This document shows positions 56,054 to 63,270 of a stretch of DNA of 64,000 nt, one piece after another. The first letter of the stretch is position 1, and every line of letters starts with the position of its first letter. A model generated the notes under the pieces. The model saw only the letters and a list, made by a program, of their open reading frames with translations, had not been told where the DNA came from and made no database searches. The position numbers and the translations under genes were made by a program. This DNA is from Nereida sp. MMG025. Lineage in GTDB: Bacteria; Pseudomonadota; Alphaproteobacteria; Rhodobacterales; Rhodobacteraceae. The stretch spans positions 62,001-126,000 of the forward strand of contig NZ_JAKFZN010000001.1 in the NCBI RefSeq assembly GCF_021654165.1. The letters run 5' to 3'.

Positions 56054-56320
56054 ATGCGTTCAGAAACAGAACTGATGTTGCGTGGTTATGGCCTGACACT
56101 GGCCGAGTTTTTCTATCACATGCCTGACGCGCCGCATGTGCTGAATACTTTCATCTGGCAGGACTATGATCTTGCGCCAGACCATCCCAAATTGTTCAAA
56201 TTTATCGAGTTTTGGCAGCGCGACATCGAAGGGCCGCTACATTCCGTCCGCTTCACGCACCGCAAAGAGGTGAGCCCCGGCGAGTGGCGCAATGTGCAAG
56301 GCGAATTTACTCTGCATTAA
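56054..56320 (+). CDS. usg: Usg family protein
   Basis: An 88-residue protein matching the alphaproteobacterial Usg family, with the conserved LRGYGLTLAEFFYHMPD and TFIWQDYDLAPDHPKL stretches. No function is known. Family genes often stand near tryptophan genes, but here it is between gyrA (divergent) and an enoyl-CoA hydratase (convergent, overlapping by 4 bp). Confidence 0.85.
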   Translation: MRSETELMLRGYGLTLAEFFYHMPDAPHVLNTFIWQDYDLAPDHPKLFKFIEFWQRDIEGPLHSVRFTHRKEVSPGEWRNVQGEFTLH

Positions 56321-57099
56321 CCCCAGTCAGGTGCCCGCTTCTCGATGAATGCGGCGATGCCTTCGGCGGTGTCATCATTGGCCATATTTTCGAGCATCAC
56401 ATCGCCTGTATAGGCATAGGCGGCGTCCAGTGGCATCTGAAGCTGGTCGTAAAAAGCGCGCTTGCCGATGCGCACGGCGCTGCCCAATTTGCCCGCGATC
56501 TGTTGGGCCAATGCCTGTGTCTCGGCCTCAAGATCAGCGGCAGGCACAATGCGGTTCACCAACCCCAGATCAAGGGCGCGGTCGGCATGGATGAAATCAC
56601 CCGTCGTCAGCATCTCGAACGCCTGCTTGCGTGGAATATTGCGCGACAGGGCGACCATCGGCGTTGAGCAGAACAGCCCGATATTCACCCCGTTGACGCC
56701 AAATCGACAGTCCTGCGCCGAGACAGCAAGATCACAACTGGCGACAAGCTGGCAACCTGCGGCGGTGGCGATGCCGTGGGTTTGCGCGATGACGGGTTGG
56801 GGGAGGGTCGGAATGCGCTGCATCATGGCGGCGCAGGCATCAAACAACCCTTTGAGCGCAGTGGCCCCTTTGTCGGGGCTTTGGCGCATGGTTTGCATCT
56901 CGCGCAGATTGTGACCTGCGCAAAACGCTTTGCCCGCGCCTTTCAACACAGTGACGCGGATCGCTTCATCCGCGGCGATTGTATCAAACATTCCGTGCAC
57001 GGCCGCAATCATATCTAGGGACAATGCGTTCAACGTTTCCGGCGTATTCAGCGTGATCGTTGCCACGCCGTGCGCATCACTGCGTTCAAGTAAAGCCAT
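56317..57099 (-). CDS. Enoyl-CoA hydratase/isomerase family protein
   Basis: A 260-residue crotonase-fold protein. The CoA-binding FCAGHNLREM and the oxyanion stretch PVIAQTHGIATAAGCQLVASCDLAV are clear. The position of the usual second catalytic Glu appears in the NIGLFCSTPMVALSR region without an obvious Glu. It may therefore differ from true crotonases, resembling the ECHDC3 branch instead. It is probably linked to fatty-acid or CoA-thioester metabolism with the divergent thioesterase gene. Confidence 0.87.
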   Translation of the reverse strand: MALLERSDAHGVATITLNTPETLNALSLDMIAAVHGMFDTIAADEAIRVTVLKGAGKAFCAGHNLREMQTMRQSPDKGATALKGLFDACAAMMQRIPTLPQPVIAQTHGIATAAGCQLVASCDLAVSAQDCRFGVNGVNIGLFCSTPMVALSRNIPRKQAFEMLTTGDFIHADRALDLGLVNRIVPAADLEAETQALAQQIAGKLGSAVRIGKRAFYDQLQMPLDAAYAYTGDVMLENMANDDTAEGIAAFIEKRAPDWG

Positions 57100-57153
57100 C
57101 TTGTTCCTCCACGAAATTTAGCCAAGACTAGGCGCAGGCAGAGGGGTTTGGCA

Positions 57154-57573
57154 ATGCAAGCTGTGATGAATATCGAAGACTTAAACGCGTTTCTGGTGCA
57201 GGCCTTTCCGCAGGTTGCGGATGACTTCACGATCGAGGAGATCACCGCGTCTGGCATACGCGTGCGATTGGTTGTTGCCGACCGCCATTTGCGCCCGGGC
57301 GGAACGGTGTCGGGGCCGTCCATGTTTGCCTTGGCCGATGTAAGCGCCTATCTGGCGATCCTTGCGCGTATCGGTCCCAAGGCGCTGACTGTGACGACCA
57401 ACTGTAGCATCGATTTTATGCGCAAGCCCGAAGCGGGCCGCGATTTACTGTGTGATTTCAGGCTTTTGAAGCTTGGTCGCGTCCTTGCGGTGGGCGATTG
57501 CGTTCTGATGTCGGATGGGTCGGACAGGGCGGTGGCGCGGGCCAGTCTGACATATTCCATCCCGCCTGAGTGA
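57154..57573 (+). CDS. PaaI-type hot-dog thioesterase
   Basis: A 139-residue hot-dog-fold thioesterase of the PaaI group. The conserved region reads HLRPGGTVSGPSMFALADVSAYLAI, where the acidic residue in ALAD is the likely catalytic one, followed by TTNCSIDFMRKP. The ATG at 57154 has GAGGGG seven bases upstream. The acyl-CoA substrate is unknown. It is divergent from the enoyl-CoA hydratase gene, suggesting a shared metabolic setting. Confidence 0.87.
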   Translation: MQAVMNIEDLNAFLVQAFPQVADDFTIEEITASGIRVRLVVADRHLRPGGTVSGPSMFALADVSAYLAILARIGPKALTVTTNCSIDFMRKPEAGRDLLCDFRLLKLGRVLAVGDCVLMSDGSDRAVARASLTYSIPPE

Positions 57574-57655
57574 CAAAAAAACCCCAAGGCACGGGGGCCT
57601 TGGGGTCAGGAAGGGTCAGCTACGGCAGGGAAGACGCAGCCGACCTTAGGTAACT
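57574..57655 (-). ncRNA. Candidate small RNA downstream of the DUF1127 gene
   Basis: Right after the DUF1127 stop, the minus strand forms an 11-bp stem (two G-U pairs; 57614-57624 with 57635-57645) closing a pyrimidine-rich loop that contains UUCCCU. Next come a short UUCC spacer and a perfect 9-bp terminator CCCCAAGGC/GCCTTGGGG (57582-57605) with seven T. In Rhodobacter sphaeroides the DUF1127 gene ccaF1 is followed by the CcsR1-4 small RNAs with C/U-rich loops. The layout here is the same in miniature, with one hairpin. Confidence 0.6.
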
Positions 57656-57877
57656 CTAGCGTTGATAAAAGCGGCGGTTGGCTTCGCGTGTTGCGTCGCG
57701 CCTTGCCAGTCCGATGTCCTTGAGCAGGTGATCATCCAGCGCCGCCAATTGTTTTCGCGTTCGCGCACGGGTCTCCCAAGTGACCAGGGCAACGGCAACT
57801 TTCACGACAAGCGCTGAAAACGGTGGCAGGGGCCGTGTCAGATCAAGAAGGTCGAGAAGTGGCATATCGCGTGTCAT
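57656..57877 (-). CDS. DUF1127 small Arg-rich protein
   Basis: A 73-residue protein with a hydrophobic middle (about 20-33) and a C-terminal DUF1127 motif: TRKQLAALDDHLLKDIGLARRDATREANRRFY. Such proteins bind RNA in Rhodobacter (CcaF1) and affect RNA turnover and phosphate or stress responses in other alphaproteobacteria. GGAGGAATACCC gives a strong ribosome binding site. It shares the promoter region with a divergent MocR regulator and is followed by a small-RNA candidate. Confidence 0.88.
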   Translation of the reverse strand: MTRDMPLLDLLDLTRPLPPFSALVVKVAVALVTWETRARTRKQLAALDDHLLKDIGLARRDATREANRRFYQR

Positions 57878-57899
57878 TGGGTATTCCTCCTACGCGTTA

Positions 57900-57915
57900 A
57901 TTGTATTGATACAAT
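57900..57915. promoter_or_regulatory. Operator site 1 for the MocR-type regulator
   Basis: ATTGTAT-TG-ATACAAT is a perfect 16-bp palindrome between the divergent DUF1127 and MocR genes, the type of site bound by GntR/MocR proteins. Confidence 0.6.
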
Positions 57916-57932
57916 GTAGCGTATCTGCTACA

Positions 57933-57948
57933 AAAATATTGATACAAT
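57933..57948. promoter_or_regulatory. Operator site 2 (imperfect)
   Basis: The right half ATACAAT is intact and the left half is degenerate. Its centre lies 33 bases from site 1, about three helical turns. Confidence 0.45.
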
Positions 57949-57974
57949 CGAAAATGTGCTGAATCTATGGAAAT

Positions 57975-57991
57975 ATTGTAATGAATACAAT
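57975..57991. promoter_or_regulatory. Operator site 3 overlapping the MocR start codon
   Basis: ATTGTA-ATGAA-TACAAT repeats the half-sites, and its centre contains the ATG at 57981. Binding here would block the gene's own expression. Confidence 0.5.
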
Positions 57992-59375
57992 TTGGGTGCC
58001 AAAGCTGCCCGAGGGGATGTCCTCAAAATACAAAGCCGTGGCGCAGGCCATCCGCAACGCGGTGGCAACGGGTGAATTGCCCCAAGGGACCAAGCTGCCG
58101 CCCGTGCGCGATCTGTCCTGGCGTCTGGAAATGACACCCGGCACCGTTGCACGGGCTTATACGATCCTGACCGACGAAGGGCTGTTGCAGGCCGAAGTGG
58201 GGCGCGGCACCTTTGTGGCGGCGCCCAAGACCCAAGTGCTCGATGATGTGTGGTCGCGCCTGAAACCCGATGACAGTGCAGCGATGATCAACCTGTTCAG
58301 TCCGCGACTGCCCGATATGGGGCAGGTGGCGTTGATGCGGGCGGCCTTTGCAAAAGTGGCAAAGGCCGAACCGCTGGAGTTTTTGAATTATCCGATCCGC
58401 GAAGATTATAAGCCTGCACGCCAAGCCGTTGTGGACTGGATGAGCGATGTTTTGATTGGTCCGCTTGCAGAGCAACATGTGGTCTTTGCCCATGGCGGAC
58501 AAAGCGCGATTTCGCTGGTGATGCAGGCGGTGCTGACGGGGCCGAAACCTGTGATCATGGTTGAGGATCTGTGCTATCCGGGATTCCGCCGCGCGGCAGA
58601 AACACTGCGCGCCGATGTGGTCGCGGTGCCCATGGATGAACATGGCCCGATCCCCGCAGAGGTTGAGCGCATCGCCCGCAACACAGGCGCACAGCTTTTG
58701 TGTCTGACCCCAGAAGTGCAGAACCCGACAGGTGGGTTTTGCCCGCTTGCGCGGCGCGAAGCCTTGGTCGCGGTGGCGAAACGATGTGATTTCGATATTT
58801 TGGAAGATGATTGTTACCGCATCGGCACCATGCAGGCGCCGACGTTTCGGTCCCTGTATAAAGGACGGGCTTGGTATGTGACCTCGATCTCGAAATCGCT
58901 CACACCGTCGTTGCGCATTGGGTTTGCCATTGCGCCGGAAGGGCGGGCCAGCGATTTGCGCCGCTATGCAGAATACGGGTTTTTTGGCATTGCGCGTCCC
59001 CTTGCCGAAGTGACCCGCCTGATATTGGCCGATCCCGCCGCCAAGCAGATCGCGGATGCGGTCCGCAAACAGATTGGTGCCTATCTTAAGGTCGGCATTA
59101 ATGAATTGGGCGGCTATGATGTGGTCTGGCGGTCCGAAGTTCCGTTTTTGTGGATGCGTCTGCCCGATGGCTGGCGTGCAGAGGCCTTTGTGCGTGCCGC
59201 CGAACGCGAAGGTGTGCAAATCCGATCTGCCGATGAATTCGCCTTGCGCGACGGGCGTGCGCCCCATGCCGTGCGGATTTCGGTGAATGCGCATATCTCG
59301 ATCGACTTATGGGGCGAGGCAATGGTGCGTTTGCGCAAATTGCTGGATAACCCGCCAGAGACGATCGCGGTTTAG
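57981..59375 (+). CDS. MocR-type regulator (GntR HTH fused to aminotransferase fold)
   Basis: A 464-residue protein. The N-terminal GntR winged helix (about 12-80, KLPPVRDLSWRLEMTPGTVARAY) is fused to a type I aminotransferase domain (about 100-460). The pyridoxal-phosphate Lys lies in SISKSLTPSLRIGF. MocR proteins use PLP as effector and often control PLP, taurine or GABA genes. The neighbours here (DUF1127, ribosomal proteins) do not show the target. Three ATTGTA/TACAAT sites upstream point to autoregulation. Confidence 0.92.
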   Translation: MNTIWVPKLPEGMSSKYKAVAQAIRNAVATGELPQGTKLPPVRDLSWRLEMTPGTVARAYTILTDEGLLQAEVGRGTFVAAPKTQVLDDVWSRLKPDDSAAMINLFSPRLPDMGQVALMRAAFAKVAKAEPLEFLNYPIREDYKPARQAVVDWMSDVLIGPLAEQHVVFAHGGQSAISLVMQAVLTGPKPVIMVEDLCYPGFRRAAETLRADVVAVPMDEHGPIPAEVERIARNTGAQLLCLTPEVQNPTGGFCPLARREALVAVAKRCDFDILEDDCYRIGTMQAPTFRSLYKGRAWYVTSISKSLTPSLRIGFAIAPEGRASDLRRYAEYGFFGIARPLAEVTRLILADPAAKQIADAVRKQIGAYLKVGINELGGYDVVWRSEVPFLWMRLPDGWRAEAFVRAAEREGVQIRSADEFALRDGRAPHAVRISVNAHISIDLWGEAMVRLRKLLDNPPETIAV

Positions 59376-59443
59376 GTGTGGGGTAAATAAATACCTATTT
59401 TGTAACCCTTTGAAAATGCATCAATAAAACAGTTTTGTCGCTG

Positions 59444-59471
59444 TTGACTGTGTTTGCAGCCCCTATATAAC
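59444..59471 (+). promoter_or_regulatory. Promoter of rplM-rpsI
   Basis: TTGACT and TATAAC are 16 bases apart, 55 bases before the rplM start. It is a strong sigma-70 match, suited to a ribosomal protein operon. Confidence 0.65.
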
Positions 59472-59525
59472 CGCCCAATCGAATTCTGGCAGGGCGACCT
59501 GCTGAGTATCTCAAGGAATTGAAAC

Positions 59526-59984
59526 ATGAAAACCTTCTCTGCGACACCTGCAGATATCGACAAGAAGTGGATCATCATCGACGCCGAAGGCGTGGTGTTG
59601 GGCCGTCTTGCGTCGATTGTTGCGATGCGTTTGCGCGGCAAGCACAAGCCATCCTTCACACCCCACATGGATATGGGCGACAACGTCATCGTGATCAACG
59701 CTGACAAAATCCAACTGACAGGCAAGAAACGCGACAAGCCAAACTACTGGCACACAGGCTACCCAGGTGGCATCAAATCGCGCACAACCGGTCAGATCCT
59801 CGAGGGCAAATACCCAGAGCGCGTAGTGATGCAAGCCGTCAAGCGCATGCTGCCAGGCAACCGCCTGAGCCGCGTTCAAATGACAAACCTGCGCGTTTAC
59901 GCAGGTGCCGAGCACCCACATGAGGCCCAAAGCCCAGAAGTGCTTGATGTCGCGTCCATGAACTCCAAGAATACGAGGGTCTGA
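59526..59984 (+). CDS. rplM: 50S ribosomal protein L13
   Basis: A 152-residue large-subunit protein. Typical stretches are [33 protein letters not shown] and the C-terminal [14 protein letters not shown] and [11 protein letters not shown]. Preferred codons (many CGC, AAG, GTC) fit high expression. It precedes rpsI by three bases, the universal order. Confidence 0.98.
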   Translation: MKTFSATPADIDKKWIIIDAEGVVLGRLASIVAMRLRGKHKPSFTPHMDMGDNVIVINADKIQLTGKKRDKPNYWHTGYPGGIKSRTTGQILEGKYPERVVMQAVKRMLPGNRLSRVQMTNLRVYAGAEHPHEAQSPEVLDVASMNSKNTRV

Positions 59985-59987
59985 TAG

Positions 59988-60479
59988 ATGGCTGAAGAAA
60001 TCAAAAGCCTCGACGAGCTGAACGCAGTTGCCGAAGGTACTGTTGCACCAGCAGAAGTTGAATTGGCCCCACGCGAGCCCGTCCGTGACGAGCTTGGCCG
60101 CGCCTATGCCACTGGCAAGCGTAAAGATGCCGTTGCGCGTGTCTGGATCAAACCAGGTTCGGGTAAGGTAACGGTCAACGGCAAAGAGCTGAACACCTAT
60201 TTTGCACGCCCCGTTCTGCAAATGATCCTGCGCCAGCCGTTCACGGTTTCGGGCACAGAAGATCAGTTCGACGTGATGGCGACTGTCAAAGGTGGCGGTC
60301 TTTCGGGTCAAGCCGGTGCGGTCAAGCACGGCATCTCGAAAGCGCTGCAACTTTATGATCCCGCGCTGCGCGGTGCGCTGAAAGCTGCTGGCTTCCTGAC
60401 ACGCGACAGCCGTGTGGTTGAGCGTAAGAAATACGGTAAAGCGAAAGCCCGTAAGAGCTTCCAGTTCTCGAAGCGCTAA
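59988..60479 (+). CDS. rpsI: 30S ribosomal protein S9
   Basis: A 163-residue small-subunit protein with an N-terminal acidic extension typical of alphaproteobacteria (about 1-38). The S9 core follows ([21 protein letters not shown]), and the basic tail ends RKSFQFSKR, which reaches the P-site tRNA. Confidence 0.98.
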   Translation: MAEEIKSLDELNAVAEGTVAPAEVELAPREPVRDELGRAYATGKRKDAVARVWIKPGSGKVTVNGKELNTYFARPVLQMILRQPFTVSGTEDQFDVMATVKGGGLSGQAGAVKHGISKALQLYDPALRGALKAAGFLTRDSRVVERKKYGKAKARKSFQFSKR

Positions 60480-60506
60480 GGTTCGGAACATACCAACAAA
60501 AAGAAT

Positions 60507-60533
60507 GGCCGCATCGTTGGATGCGGCCTTTTT
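60507..60533 (+). terminator. Intrinsic terminator of rplM-rpsI
   Basis: A perfect 9-bp GGCCGCATC/GATGCGGCC stem with a GTTG loop is followed by five T. Confidence 0.9.
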
Positions 60534-60556
60534 CATTTTCGGTCAGGGCAGGGCGA

Positions 60557-61378
60557 TCAGAGGGTAACGCCGTTGTCCGCCGCCATCTTGGCAAAGTCGG
60601 TAAACTGGATATCTGCCGCGCTCAGGGATGCGACATCACCGTAGACCCGTGCCATTTCGATATCATCGGCAAAGATCACAACCGATCCGTCATCGCGTGG
60701 GAATATCTCGACAACTTTGGGCGCGCCGCCGTCAGGTTGGTTCAGATAGATCTGGTCGTTGCCCGATCCGTAATCCCAGATCGTCACGTTGCGTGCATTG
60801 TCATCAATCGCAAAGATGTCTGCGCCTTGGCCGCCTGTCAGCTCGTCACCAGCACGGTCATCGACAAACAGGATGTCGTCGTCGCGTCCACCGTCCAGCG
60901 TGTCTGCGCCACGACCCCCATTCAAAAAGTCGTCGCCTTTGCCGCCGATCAATACGTCCTGACCGCGCGCGCCACTGATCATGTCATCACCATTGCCGCC
61001 ATCAATATAGTCGTGGCCGCGCCACCCTTCGATGTCGTCATTGCCGCTTCCGCCTTCGATGATATCGTCGCCGCGACCGCCATTGATATAGTCGGACCCG
61101 TTGCCGCCGCTGATTTCATCGTCGCCGTGACCGCCGCGGATGATGTCGTTTTGGCCACCCCCCGACATCAGATCATCACCGCGCCCACCGGCCACAATAT
61201 CTTCACCGTCGCCGCCAGCCAGTTGATCGTCACCATCGTGGCCGCGCACCACATCATCGCCATCAGCGCCATCGAATTGGTCATCGCCACTTGTGCCTTT
61301 GAAACCGTCATCATCATCCGAACCAGACGGCAGGATGAGCGAGCCGCTCAGGATCATCATGAGTACTGCTGAAAGCAT
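60557..61378 (-). CDS. RTX (hemolysin-type calcium-binding repeat) protein
   Basis: A 273-residue protein made largely of GGxGxDxI/L nonapeptide repeats (about 30-190; many GGNGxDxI units) that form a calcium-binding parallel beta roll. A C-terminal part (FAIDDNARNVTIWDYGSGNDQIYL) may hold the type I secretion signal. The N-terminus has a short hydrophobic stretch (MLSAVLMMILSGSLIL), a feature seen in small RTX proteins of roseobacters. The start at 61378 has GAGG nine bases upstream; the frame extends 23 codons more without signals. No type I secretion genes are in the window. Confidence 0.87.
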   Translation of the reverse strand: MLSAVLMMILSGSLILPSGSDDDDGFKGTSGDDQFDGADGDDVVRGHDGDDQLAGGDGEDIVAGGRGDDLMSGGGQNDIIRGGHGDDEISGGNGSDYINGGRGDDIIEGGSGNDDIEGWRGHDYIDGGNGDDMISGARGQDVLIGGKGDDFLNGGRGADTLDGGRDDDILFVDDRAGDELTGGQGADIFAIDDNARNVTIWDYGSGNDQIYLNQPDGGAPKVVEIFPRDDGSVVIFADDIEMARVYGDVASLSAADIQFTDFAKMAADNGVTL

Positions 61379-61609
61379 GGTTTTCGCCTCGAATAGGATT
61401 TCGTTACCCATCGGATTAGCCGTCAAATGCGGCAGTAATCGGTGCAAAGCATGAAACGATTAAGGTTAATCCTGCTGGATTGGGCGGTGCTGCTGGTGCA
61501 ATCCGCGCGGCATTGGACAATTTTAAGGCGGCGCGCCGATCGCGGGATTTACCACAAGATATGCATTTCGAGATTGCACTGATTGTGTTTCGGCTTCACT
61601 CTTATCGAT

Positions 61610-62476
61610 ATGAAAAGCGGTCTTTCGTCAGAAAACAAATCGGGATTGCTGCTGGTCAGCCCGCCATTTCTGACGGCGCTTGTACTGTTGGCTGGACCGT
61701 TGTGCATGATCTTGCTGCTCAGCTTTTGGAGCCAGGATTTCCTGACGCTTGATCGCACCCTAACAACCGCCAACTATGTGGAGGCCGCCACAGACCCGCT
61801 TTATGGCCAGCTGCTTGCGCGTTCGCTTTATATTGCAGCGATGGTGACGTTGGTGACGGTCCTTACGGCCTTTCCTGTGGCGTATTTCATCAGCTTTCAT
61901 GTCCACCCATCGCGCAAGTCGCTTTGGTTGTTTTTGATCACCATTCCCTTCTGGACCAGTTATCTGATCCGCGTGTTTTTGTGGAAGGTGATCCTTGGGT
62001 ATAACGGTGTGGTCAATTCGGGGCTGGTCGGCCTAGGCCTGATTGATGAGCCGCTGTCCTTTATCCTTTATAACCTCAACGCGGTTGTGATCACTTTGGC
62101 ACATGCCTTTGCGCCTTTCGCGATCCTGCCGATTTTTGTGGCTTTGGAGAAAATAGACAGGTCCCTGCTAGAGGCCAGTCAGGATCTTGGTGAAAGCAAG
62201 CTGCGCACCTTCTTTCGTGTGACTTTGCCCTTGGCCATGCCTGGCGTGGTGGCTGCGGTGTTGATCGTCTTTATCCCCGTGATCGGTGACTATATCACGC
62301 CACGGTTGGTGGGCGGGCCGGGTGGTCTGATGATTGCCAATATGATCCAGACGCAATTTCTCAAGCTCAATAACGCGCCTATGGGGGCCGCACTTGCGGT
62401 CACTGCGATGCTGAGTGTGACCATCATCTCGCTTCTCTTTGTCTGGCTGAACCGTCGCTATCTGAGGGGGCGGTAA
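61610..62476 (+). CDS. ABC importer permease, polyamine type (PotB-like)
   Basis: A 288-residue permease with six transmembrane segments and the coupling motif LLEASQDLGESKLRTFFRVTLPLAMPG, which is typical of spermidine/putrescine systems. The ATG at 61610 is preferred over a TTG nine codons upstream, although neither has a strong ribosome binding site. No solute-binding gene precedes it; only 231 bases separate it from the divergent RTX gene. Confidence 0.9.
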   Translation: MKSGLSSENKSGLLLVSPPFLTALVLLAGPLCMILLLSFWSQDFLTLDRTLTTANYVEAATDPLYGQLLARSLYIAAMVTLVTVLTAFPVAYFISFHVHPSRKSLWLFLITIPFWTSYLIRVFLWKVILGYNGVVNSGLVGLGLIDEPLSFILYNLNAVVITLAHAFAPFAILPIFVALEKIDRSLLEASQDLGESKLRTFFRVTLPLAMPGVVAAVLIVFIPVIGDYITPRLVGGPGGLMIANMIQTQFLKLNNAPMGAALAVTAMLSVTIISLLFVWLNRRYLRGR

Positions 62477-62478
62477 CG

Positions 62479-63270
62479 GTGCGCGGCTATGCCATCATCT
62501 ATCTGGTGTTTCTTTATGCACCGATTTTGCTTTTGCCGCTGTTTGCGTTCAATGACGCGACCATCATCGCCTTTCCACTGCAGGGGTTCACAACCCAATG
62601 GTTCCGCGAATTGCCAGCGATCCCCGCCTTGGTGGGGTCGGTGCAAACCAGCCTGACGATCGCATCGATCACGGCGTTGATTGCGACGCTTTTGGGAATT
62701 TGCGCCGCGCGGGCGGGGGTAGGCTATCAGTTCCCCTTCAAGCGCGGCATATTGGGGCTGATCATGTTGCCGCTGGTCTTGCCGGAAATCATCGTGGCGG
62801 TGGCGCTTTTGGTGGTGTTTTTACAACTGGGGTTACCATTGGGCAATTGGGCGGTCATTGCGGGTCATGTGCTGATCTGCATGCCGTTTTGCATCGCCAT
62901 TCTGAATTCCAGCTTTCAAAATATCGATCCTGCTTTGGAAGAGGCCGCGCGTGATCTGGGCGAAAGCCCGTTCAGCGCGTTTCGTCTCGTGACCCTGCCG
63001 CTGGTCTGGCCTGGCATCATCGCGTCATTGCTGATCAGTTTCACCATCAGTCTGGATGAATTCATCATCGCGTTTTTCCTGACATCTACCGATCCGACCT
63101 TGCCTGTCTACCTATGGTCGCAACTGCGCTTTCCTGCCAAACTGCCCGTGGTTATGGCGCTTGGCACGATCCTTGTGGCGCTGTCGATTTGCTTGCTGGT
63201 GTTTGCCGAATGGATGCGCAGACGCGGGCTTAGACGGGCAGGGCTCAAGGACACAGGGGGCTTTTTATGA
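62479..63270 (+). CDS. ABC importer permease, polyamine type (PotC-like)
   Basis: A 263-residue permease with six spans. It starts with GTG two bases after the PotB-like stop. The coupling motif ALEEAARDLGESPFSAFRLVTLPLVWPG is canonical, and SFTISLDEFIIAFFLT is typical of PotC. It overlaps the ATPase gene by 4 bp. Confidence 0.92.
   Translation: MRGYAIIYLVFLYAPILLLPLFAFNDATIIAFPLQGFTTQWFRELPAIPALVGSVQTSLTIASITALIATLLGICAARAGVGYQFPFKRGILGLIMLPLVLPEIIVAVALLVVFLQLGLPLGNWAVIAGHVLICMPFCIAILNSSFQNIDPALEEAARDLGESPFSAFRLVTLPLVWPGIIASLLISFTISLDEFIIAFFLTSTDPTLPVYLWSQLRFPAKLPVVMALGTILVALSICLLVFAEWMRRRGLRRAGLKDTGGFL

Noticed and set aside
60521-61372. 283-codon plus-strand frame opposite the RTX gene
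   Set aside because: The repetitive GGC/GAC codons of the calcium repeats keep the opposite frame open, giving Ile/Val/Ala-rich nonsense. The RTX repeats on the minus strand are clear.
60557-61378. Nonapeptide-coding repeats considered as a CRISPR or tandem-DNA array
   Set aside because: The repeats are in-frame protein repeats with varied DNA, lack unique spacers and fit the RTX pattern.
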